NCBI GenBank assembly: GCA_001770785.1
Contig: MERZ01000132.1
Span: 1 to 27,631, forward strand
Direction of reading: 5' to 3'
DNA from: Burkholderiales bacterium RIFCSPHIGHO2_12_FULL_61_11
GTDB lineage: Bacteria; Pseudomonadota; Gammaproteobacteria; Burkholderiales; Burkholderiaceae_C
DNA: 27,631 nucleotides
Positions 21,704-27,631 of the stretch are shown here, one piece after another. The notes under the pieces were generated by a model. The model had not been told where the DNA came from, made no database searches, and worked only from the letters and a program-made list of their open reading frames with translations. How positions within the stretch are numbered: position 1 is the stretch's first letter; every line of letters begins with the position of its first letter. A program made the position numbers and the translations under genes.

Positions 21704-22828
21704 TTAACGCAGCAGGGCCATCACGCCTTGCGTCGTCTGGTTGGCCTGGGCCAGCACCGAGGTACCGGCTTGTTGCAGAATCTGAGCGCGCGACATGTTG
21801 GACACCTCGGTCGCGTAGTCAGCATCTTCAATCCGTGAGCGTGAAGACGTCAGGTTGTTGATGGTGGTGCCGAGGTTGGAGATGATCGAGTCAAAACGGT
21901 TTTGTACCGCACCGAGCGAGCCGCGCAAGGCATCAACCTTGGCTAGGGCTGTATCAAGAGCCGCGAGCGGATTGGCTGTGGCCGTCAGGCCGCCTGCTGC
22001 GTCTGCCTCGTAAGCGGTTTTTGCAGCTGCAAGGCCAGCCGCGTCCGTGAAGTCATGCGTCACTGCGCCCGTCGCCGTATCGATATCACCGGCAGCGATT
22101 TTGTACAGGTTACCCGCCTTGTCCTGGACCGCGTACTCGGCATACGTATCCGTCGCTGCCGTATAAGCGCCATAACCATGCAACGTCAGGTCTGCAGGGA
22201 CAGCCTCGGGACCGTTGGCAACCGCGGCGAAGCTGACATCAGCTGTCGTGGTGACGGCACCAGAAGTGACCGAGAACTTGGTGATTGAATCAGACAGACC
22301 CGACACGCTAAAGCCCGTCAAGCCCAGCGTGCTTTTGTCAATTTGCTTCAAGTCGATCGCAATGCTTTGGCCGTCGCTCGCGCCAACCTGGATAGAAAGA
22401 CTCTTGTCGGACGCCAGCACCTTGACACCGTTGAAGTCGGTTTGGGCCGACGTGCGGTCGATTTCAGCCAGACGCTGGGCAATTTCACCCTGGATCGAGG
22501 CCTTGTCGGCCGCGGAGTTGCTGCCGTTGGCGGACTGAACAGCCAACTCACGGACGCGCTGCAGGTTGGTGTTGATTTCGGACAGTGCGCCTTCAGTGGT
22601 CTGCGCCAGCGAGATGCCGTCGTTGGCATTGCGCTGGGCTTGCGTCAGGCCCCTGATGTTGGAAGTGAAGCGGTTGGCAATGGCCTGGCCGGCGGCGTCG
22701 TCTTTGGCGCCATTGATGCGCATGCCGGAAGACAGGCGCTGAATCGCCGTGTTCAAGGCACCCTGTGATTTGTTGAGGTTGTTCTGCGTGAGCAGGGAAA
22801 GGGCATTGGTATTGATGACTGAGGACAC
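21704..22828 (-). CDS. fliC: FliC, flagellin
   Basis: This encodes 374 residues. The N-terminal D0/D1 part (about 1-165, MSSVINTNALSLLTQNNL ... QRLSSGMRINGAKDDAAGQAIANR in outline) and C-terminal D1/D0 part (about 290-374, ending TTQGVMALLR) are strongly conserved; the central 120 residues form a small variable domain. The D1 segment LQRVRELAVQSANG corresponds to the region that Toll-like receptor 5 recognises in beta- and gammaproteobacterial flagellins. A sigma-28 promoter lies about 100 bp upstream, and GGAG lies before the ATG. FliS, FliD and FlaG genes follow on the same strand. Confidence 0.97.
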   Translation of the reverse strand: MSSVINTNALSLLTQNNLNKSQGALNTAIQRLSSGMRINGAKDDAAGQAIANRFTSNIRGLTQAQRNANDGISLAQTTEGALSEINTNLQRVRELAVQSANGSNSAADKASIQGEIAQRLAEIDRTSAQTDFNGVKVLASDKSLSIQVGASDGQSIAIDLKQIDKSTLGLTGFSVSGLSDSITKFSVTSGAVTTTADVSFAAVANGPEAVPADLTLHGYGAYTAATDTYAEYAVQDKAGNLYKIAAGDIDTATGAVTHDFTDAAGLAAAKTAYEADAAGGLTATANPLAALDTALAKVDALRGSLGAVQNRFDSIISNLGTTINNLTSSRSRIEDADYATEVSNMSRAQILQQAGTSVLAQANQTTQGVMALLR

Positions 22829-22925
22829 GATGAGCTCCTGTTTACGAAAGTTTATGGACTCCGGCTAACTCGCCGTGACGCTGGCCTTGCCTGCCGAGAC
22901 ACTGTGCAAGCCACCGTTATTCAGG

Positions 22926-22953
22926 TTATCGGCCAAGGCCTGAAAAACCTTTA
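22926..22953 (-). promoter_or_regulatory. Sigma-28 (FliA) promoter of fliC
   Basis: On the minus strand TAAAGG and, 16 bases after the TAAA, an exact GCCGATAA form the sigma-28 pattern (consensus TAAAGTTT-N11-GCCGATAA, here one base longer). It lies about 100 bp upstream of the fliC ATG, and the gap contains no gene. Late expression of flagellin through FliA is expected. Confidence 0.85.
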
Positions 22954-23000
22954 GGGCTGGACGTAAAAAAATTCCTTGCCATTTGGAAAACCTGGCCACG

Positions 23001-23428
23001 CAAGCCCGACATCGGCGCTTGCTGCTGCATTTCCGGGGATGTCGGCTTACGCTGCGCCAAGCCGACCTACAAATCAAAACGGGCTAAATACTTCGTAGGT
23101 CGGGTTAGCCGCAGGCGTAACCCGACATCGGCGCTTGCTTGCGGCTTCCAGGGGAGCGTCGGCTTACGCTTCGCTAAGCCGACCTACAAATCCAGGCCAA
23201 CCTGCGGGGTCCATGCCTCGTCTTGATCACGGTTGCAAGGGTATCAAGGGATGGCCCGGCTACATACGGCTAACTGACGGCGAAACTCACGGCTGTTTGG
23301 GGCATCGGGGGATGTCGGGGACGTCGGCTTACGCTTCGTTAAGCCGACCCACGAATCAAAACCAACCCACAAATCAAAACGGGCTACAAGCTTCGTAGGT
23401 CGGGTTAGCCGCAGGCGTAACCCGACAT
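23001..23428. repeat. REP-like cluster D between fliC and fliE
   Basis: Five copies: D1 (23039-23070, reverse, C-type), D2 (23095-23128, forward, G-type), D3 (23155-23187, reverse, C-type), D4 (23321-23352, reverse, C-type) and D5 (23395-23428, forward, G-type), with a half copy near 23001-23012. D2 and D5 share about 15 extra bases of left flank (AAATCAAAACGGGCTA at 23071 and 23371) exactly 300 bp apart. The whole gap 22954-23454 is otherwise without genes. Confidence 0.92.
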
Positions 23429-23454
23429 CGGCGCTCGCCACCCACCCCATTTTT

Positions 23455-23772
23455 TTAGGCCGGCATGTTCATGATTTCCTGATAGGCGGCCACCACCTTG
23501 TTGCGCACTTGCAGGCCCATCTGAAAGCCGATGTTGGCCTTTTGCATGTCGACCATCACGTCGTTCAGCGCCACGCCGGGCTTGCCCAATTCAAACGCTT
23601 CGGCCTGGCTGTAGGCCTGCTCTTGCGTGTCACTGATGCGATCGAGTGACTTTTTCAGCGCACCGGCAAAGCCACCGCCGACGCCTTCGCTGGCCGGCGT
23701 GCCGGAGCGGTCAACCGTCTGGTTAAGCGCCCGCATTTGCTGCAGCACGGATTCAATGGACGCTATTGCCAT
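23455..23772 (-). CDS. fliE: FliE, MS-ring/rod junction protein
   Basis: This encodes 105 residues, the normal FliE size. The C-terminal half, with FELGKPGVALNDVMVDMQKANIGFQMGLQVRNKVVAAYQEIMNM in outline, is the conserved FliE signature. FliE links the MS ring (FliF) to the proximal rod and is an early export substrate. AAGGAA precedes the ATG. It is transcribed away from fliF, whereas in many bacteria fliE heads the fliF operon on the same strand. Confidence 0.96.
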   Translation of the reverse strand: MAIASIESVLQQMRALNQTVDRSGTPASEGVGGGFAGALKKSLDRISDTQEQAYSQAEAFELGKPGVALNDVMVDMQKANIGFQMGLQVRNKVVAAYQEIMNMPA

Positions 23773-24099
23773 GGCAGGTTCCTTGGGGCAGCAGACGCGC
23801 CCATTTCTTGATTGAAGACGTCAAGCGTAGCAGCCAGCGGGCCCGCGCATCGTGCCAAAAGATGGCAAAACTCCCGGTTATTCGGCGGATCAAGTGCAGC
23901 ACCGCGATCTGACAATCATCCCCAAGGCCGGGGGTGCCTGGGTCGCGCCCGCCGGGCCAGCTCCTTTCCTCTTTCTTCAATAACTGCCGTATGTCATCTG
24001 TCGTTTCAGTGGTTTCAATTGTTTTTGCCGCGCTGCCGGCGCGGCAGCGTGCCTGCGGCGGCGACCGCCCTTGCGACGGGGTGCTAACCCGATGAACGC
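23773..24099. promoter_or_regulatory. Divergent control region between fliE and fliF
   Basis: These 327 bp carry no supportable gene and should hold the promoters for both directions. A GC-rich hairpin, GCCGCGC-TGCCG-GCGCGGC (24027-24045), is preceded on the plus strand by five T residues, the wrong side for a terminator of either direction. No convincing sigma-54 or sigma-28 site was found; class 2 activation by FlhD4C2 is expected but not demonstrable by eye. Confidence 0.55.
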
Positions 24100-25803
24100 A
24101 TGAGTTCCACCGCAACAGGCGCTGCCGCGGCAACGCCCAACAGCGGGCCCTTGCTCGATCAGTGGCGCGCCAACCCGCGCTTGCCGCTGATGATCGCCGC
24201 TTCCGCCGCGGTGGCCGCCGTGGCCGCGCTGTGGCTGTGGAGCAGCACGCCGAACTATGGCGTGCTCTACAGCAATCTGTCGGACCGCGATGGCGGCGCC
24301 ATCATTGCTTCGCTGCAGCAAATGAACATTCCCTACAAGTTCGCCGAGGGCGGTGGGGCCTTGCTGGTGGCGACCAACAAGGTGCCTGAGGCGCGTCTGC
24401 GGCTGGCCGCGCAGGGCTTGCCCAAGGGCGGGGCTGTGGGTTTTGAGCTGATGGACAACCAGAAATTCGGCACCAGCCAGTTTGCCGAGCAGGTCAACTA
24501 CCAGCGCGCGCTGGAGGGCGAACTGGCGCGCTCGATCAATTCCATATCCGCGGTGGAGTCGGCGCGCGTGCACCTGGCCCTGCCCAAGCCTTCGCTGTTT
24601 GTGCGCGACCAAAAAAAACCAAGCGCCTCGGTGATCCTGACACTGCATCGCGGACGCAGCATTGACGAAGGCCAGGTCAGCGCGATCGTCCACATGCTTT
24701 CCAGCAGCGTGCCGGAGCTGTCAGCCAAAAGCGTCACCGTGGTGGACCAGGCGGGCAATCTGCTGTCAGCGGCGAACGCTGGCACGCGCGGCCTGGATCT
24801 CAGCCAGTTGAAATACACGCAGGAGATCGAGCAGGGCTATAGCCACCGGATTGAAGCCATTTTGCAGCCCATCGTGGGCGATGCGAATGTGCATGCGCAA
24901 GTGGCGGCGGACATCGATTTCTCGATCGTCGAGAACACCGACGAGAAATACCGGCCCAACCAGGAGCCTGGCAGCGCGGCCATTCGCAGCCAGCAGTCGA
25001 GCGAGGCCAGCCAGCCAGCCGGCAGCTCGCCGGGTGGCGTGCCGGGCGCGCTCAGCAACCAGCCATCGGGCAACCCGGTTGCGCCCATCGTCAATGCAGC
25101 GCCCGGTCTGCAAAAGCCAGGCACAGCCGGTGCGGAGCAGCTCAAGATCAGCGCGGAACTGAGCGGCATGGGCGGTGCGCCCCGTAGCGGCGGCTCGGCT
25201 AACGCCCGCAAGGACGGCACCATCAACTACGAGCTGGATCGCTCGATCCGCCATGTGCAGCAGGGCGCGGGGGGCATCAAGCGCCTGTCAGTGGCGGTGG
25301 TGGTGAACTATCGCGGCACGCTCAATGCCCAGGGCAAGCGCACCGCGCAAGCGCTGTCGGCCACCGAACTGGAACAGATCCAGAACCTGGTCAAGGAAAC
25401 GATGGGCTTCAGCAGCGAGCGCGGCGACTCGCTCAACGTGGTGAACAGCCCGTTTGCCGCGCAAGCAGCTGATGTGCCTGAACCTGCGCTGCCGCTATGG
25501 CGCCAGGCTGCCAACATCGAGCTGGCCAAGGAGCTGGGCAAATACCTGCTGCTGGGCCTGCTGGCTTTGTATGCGTGGTTTGCGGTGCTGCGGCCCCTGC
25601 TGCGCAAGCATTTGCAAGAAGCCCCCACGCCGGCATCGCTGGCCGACGCGGCGCAAGCGCCAGGCGAAGGGGCCGATCCACAGCTGCAGGCACGCGAGAG
25701 ACAAGACCAGCGCCATCAAGACAACGTCCAGTATGCGCAGGAAATGGCGGCAACCGATCCAAGCGTGGTGGCCACGTTAATCAAGCACTGGGCGGGTAAA
25801 TAA
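24100..25803 (+). CDS. fliF: FliF, flagellar MS-ring protein
   Basis: This encodes 567 residues. Two membrane helices frame the protein: about 28-47 (LPLMIAASAAVAAVAALWLW) and about 480-500 (YLLLGLLALYAWFAVL). Between them lie ring-building motifs, with NYGVLYSNLSDRDGGAIIASL and NYQRALEGELARSINSI as FliF hallmarks, and a Ser/Pro/Gly-rich loop (about 290-350). The C-terminal PSVVATLIKHWAGK binds FliG. FliF assembles first in the inner membrane as the base of the motor. The stop overlaps the fliG start (TAATG). Confidence 0.97.
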   Translation: MSSTATGAAAATPNSGPLLDQWRANPRLPLMIAASAAVAAVAALWLWSSTPNYGVLYSNLSDRDGGAIIASLQQMNIPYKFAEGGGALLVATNKVPEARLRLAAQGLPKGGAVGFELMDNQKFGTSQFAEQVNYQRALEGELARSINSISAVESARVHLALPKPSLFVRDQKKPSASVILTLHRGRSIDEGQVSAIVHMLSSSVPELSAKSVTVVDQAGNLLSAANAGTRGLDLSQLKYTQEIEQGYSHRIEAILQPIVGDANVHAQVAADIDFSIVENTDEKYRPNQEPGSAAIRSQQSSEASQPAGSSPGGVPGALSNQPSGNPVAPIVNAAPGLQKPGTAGAEQLKISAELSGMGGAPRSGGSANARKDGTINYELDRSIRHVQQGAGGIKRLSVAVVVNYRGTLNAQGKRTAQALSATELEQIQNLVKETMGFSSERGDSLNVVNSPFAAQAADVPEPALPLWRQAANIELAKELGKYLLLGLLALYAWFAVLRPLLRKHLQEAPTPASLADAAQAPGEGADPQLQARERQDQRHQDNVQYAQEMAATDPSVVATLIKHWAGK

Positions 25804-26795
25804 TGAACGAAGGCCTGAGGAAAAGCGCCATTCTTTTGATGTCGCTCGGAGAAGATGGCGCCGGCAGCGTGTTGCGCCAGCTGCCGCAAAGCGTCGTCGC
25901 AACCATGAGCGAGGCCATGGCGGGCCTGTCGAAAGTCAGGCGCGACGAAGTCAGCGAGGTGATGGAAGAGTTCCGACTGGAAACCGAACAGTACTCGGCG
26001 CTTCATCTCGACTCGGGCAGCTATTTGCGGGCCGCGCTGAACAAGGCGCTGGGCGATGACCGCGCCGCGGACCTGCTGGAAAACATTCTTCAGACCAACG
26101 ATTCGGCTGGCGGCATTGAGCGGCTGAACCAGCTGGATCCGGCCGAAGTGGTTGAAATTATTCGTGACGAACATCCGCAAATCATCGCCACGCTGCTGGT
26201 TCACATGGATCGCAACAAGGCCGCCAGCGTGCTGGAAAAACTCCCCGAGCGCATGCGTCACGACGCCGTTCTGCGCGTGGCCACTTTCGGCGGCGTGCAA
26301 CCCGCGGCGCTCAAGGAATTGACCGATGTGCTGAACGAGGTGCTGTCGGGCGAAGGCGTCAAACGCGGCCGACTGGGCGGCGTGCGGGCGGCGGCGGAAA
26401 TTGTCAACATGATGAGCAGCGCCCAGGAAGACGGTGTGATCAAGCACCTGCGCGAGCACGACGAAGTGCTGGCGCAAAAAATGATCGACGAAATGTTCCT
26501 GTTCGAGAATCTGCTCGAACTGGAAGACCGCAGCGTTCAATTGCTGCTCAAGGAAATCGACTCGGAATCGCTGGTCATTGCACTCAAGGGCGCGCCCGAG
26601 GAGCTGCGCGAAAAATTTCTCAAGAACATGTCGCAACGTGCCGCCGAAACGCTGCGCGAAGATATCGAAATGCGCGGCCCGGTACGGGTGTCGCAGGTCG
26701 AGACCGAGCAAAAGAGCATCTTGCTGATCGTGCGCCGCCTGGCCGATGCCGGCGAGCTGGTGCTGGGCGGAAAAGGCGACGATTCGTATGTCTAG
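25803..26795 (+). CDS. fliG: FliG, flagellar switch protein
   Basis: This encodes 330 residues, the normal FliG length. N-terminal (about 1-100), middle (about 110-190, with VEIIRDEHPQIIATLLVHM) and C-terminal domains are all present; the C-terminal torque helix has DRSVQLLLKEIDSESLVIALKGAPEELREKF (outline), with the charged residues that face MotA. FliG connects the MS ring to the C ring and generates torque. Translationally coupled to fliF; fliH starts 8 bp before its stop. Confidence 0.97.
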   Translation: MNEGLRKSAILLMSLGEDGAGSVLRQLPQSVVATMSEAMAGLSKVRRDEVSEVMEEFRLETEQYSALHLDSGSYLRAALNKALGDDRAADLLENILQTNDSAGGIERLNQLDPAEVVEIIRDEHPQIIATLLVHMDRNKAASVLEKLPERMRHDAVLRVATFGGVQPAALKELTDVLNEVLSGEGVKRGRLGGVRAAAEIVNMMSSAQEDGVIKHLREHDEVLAQKMIDEMFLFENLLELEDRSVQLLLKEIDSESLVIALKGAPEELREKFLKNMSQRAAETLREDIEMRGPVRVSQVETEQKSILLIVRRLADAGELVLGGKGDDSYV

Positions 26796-27528
26796 CCGGC
26801 CTTCCCTGTCACCGGCGTCTGAACGCCCGCTCAGTGCGCCCAGGGAGAAGCCGGGCAGTTGGCAGCGCTGGGAAATGACGTCCATCGCCCAGGACCTGCT
26901 GGCCGGAGCCCGCGCTCCAAAAGCAGTCGCCAAATCCGCGCTGGAGCCCTTCGAGCCGGTCTTGCTGATTGATGAAGCCGAGCTGGCGCAGCGGCGCCTT
27001 GAAGCCCAAGAGGTGGGCGCCGCAAAGGGTCATCAAGAGGGTTACGCACGCGGACAGGCCGAGGGCTATGCCGCCGGCATGGTGGCGGCACGCGAGCAGG
27101 CCGGGCAATGGCAGGCACTCACCCTGGCCTGGCCCGCCGCGCTGCGGCTGGCCGAGCGCAAGGTGGCTGACGATTTGCTGGCATTGGCGCTGGATCTGGC
27201 CCGGCAGGTGCTGGGGCAGACCCTGACGGTCAACCCGCAGGCCATGCTGGCGGTGGTGCATGAACTGCTGCAGGCCGAGCCGGCACTGACGGGAGCGCCG
27301 CAACTGGTTTTGCATCCGGACGACGCGGCGCTGGTGAAAGCGCATCTGGCTGACGACTTGCAAGCAACTGGCTGGCGGATACGGCTGGATGCCCATGTCA
27401 CGCGCGGCGGTTGCCGGGTTCTGGCCAGCAGCGGTGAACGCGACGCCAGCCTGGAAACCCGCTGGGAGCGGGTCGCCGCCGCGCTGGCTCGAAACACGCC
27501 CGCCCCGACAGGAAACGAGGATGACTGA
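26788..27528 (+). CDS. fliH: FliH, flagellar export ATPase regulator
   Basis: From the ATG at 26788 this encodes 246 residues. The glycine-repeat helix expected in FliH (G-x-x-x-G pattern) is visible at about 95-115 as GAAKGHQEGYARGQAEGYAAG, and the C-terminal globular part follows (LALALDLARQVLGQTLTVNPQAML in outline). FliH binds and restrains the ATPase FliI. The longer reading from 26746 lies inside fliG in another frame and is rejected. The fliI start overlaps its end by 8 bp. Confidence 0.93.
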   Translation: MSSRPSLSPASERPLSAPREKPGSWQRWEMTSIAQDLLAGARAPKAVAKSALEPFEPVLLIDEAELAQRRLEAQEVGAAKGHQEGYARGQAEGYAAGMVAAREQAGQWQALTLAWPAALRLAERKVADDLLALALDLARQVLGQTLTVNPQAMLAVVHELLQAEPALTGAPQLVLHPDDAALVKAHLADDLQATGWRIRLDAHVTRGGCRVLASSGERDASLETRWERVAAALARNTPAPTGNEDD

Positions 27529-27631
27529 CGCATCCGGGCTTGACAGCAAGAACGGGCACATTGACGCGTGGCAAACCGCCCTGGGCGATGCGCGCACGGC
27601 GGTGGGCCTGAGTGTTCCGGTGCGCAGCTAC
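27521..27631 (+). CDS. fliI: FliI, flagellar export ATPase (N-terminal 37 codons, cut by window edge)
   Basis: An ATG at 27521, overlapping the fliH stop by 8 bp, opens MTDASGLDSKNGHIDAWQTA and continues through VGLSVPVRSY without a stop to the window edge. The position directly after fliH and the residues typical of the region before the FliI beta-barrel support the call. Walker motifs lie outside the window. Confidence 0.85.
   Translation, partial: MTDASGLDSKNGHIDAWQTALGDARTAVGLSVPVRSY

Noticed and set aside
23135..23398. An 87-codon plus-strand frame with repeated SAYASLSRPTN peptide
   Set aside because: The peptide repeat is just the translation of REP-like DNA copies.
23820..23870. Possible sigma-54 promoter (TGGCAC on the minus strand) near fliE
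   Set aside because: The -12 element does not have GC at the required spacing.
24027..24045. GC-rich hairpin near fliF considered as a terminator
   Set aside because: The T-run lies upstream of the stem in plus-strand reading and becomes an A-run after the stem on the minus strand, so it cannot act as an intrinsic terminator either way.
25716..26933. A 405-codon minus-strand open frame antisense to fliG
   Set aside because: It mirrors fliG, with a composition typical of shadow frames.

Overview
The window looks like the chromosome of a betaproteobacterium of the order Burkholderiales, most likely a Comamonadaceae-type organism near Rhodoferax or Polaromonas. That placement is inferred from protein flavour, the presence of flhDC together with motAB-cheA, and the flaG-fliD-fliS-fliT order; no rRNA or marker gene is present to prove it. 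Two blocks make up the window: a CRISPR-Cas locus (about 1-11200) and a large flagellar cluster (about 11500-27631).

Block 1 is a type I-C CRISPR-Cas system on the minus strand. Reading in the direction of transcription: a WYL-domain regulator (11183-10203), cas3 (HD nuclease plus helicase), cas5c, cas8c with an internal in-frame start for the small subunit Cas11c, cas7c, then two non-cas genes (a small HicB-like protein and a Bro-N/DinD-like protein), cas4, then a RelE/ParE-type toxin-antitoxin pair, cas1, cas2, a leader of about 200 bp, and the leader end of the CRISPR array, which runs off the left edge (one full repeat, one spacer and one partial repeat are visible). The canonical I-C order is therefore kept but is broken in two places by cargo genes in the same orientation. 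cas1 starts 4 bp after the toxin stop and lacks a clear ribosome binding site, so its translation may be coupled to the toxin. The leader carries a perfect IHF consensus and a 12-bp direct repeat with a partial inverted partner.

Block 2 holds flagellar and chemotaxis genes. On the minus strand are fliE, fliC (with a sigma-28 promoter), two flaG paralogues, fliD, fliS, fliT, a fliK-like gene and an flhB C-terminal-domain gene, then the master regulators flhD and flhC, motA, motB and cheA. On the plus strand, diverging from fliE, run fliF, fliG, fliH and the first 37 codons of fliI. The cheA gene is the last chemotaxis gene before the CRISPR-Cas block; no cheW or other che gene follows it here. 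The first flaG copy is a chimera: its first 33 codons are a diverged duplicate of the start of fliD, including the ribosome binding region.

Intergenic gaps of the flagellar block, and the gap between cheA and the WYL gene, carry at least 12 full copies of a REP-like imperfect palindrome of 32-37 bp in alternating orientation. The copies fall into two subfamilies that differ by a compensatory G/C swap in the stem. One copy is a mismatched hybrid and one half copy supplies the stop codon of a flaG gene. No transposase or RAYT gene is seen in the window.
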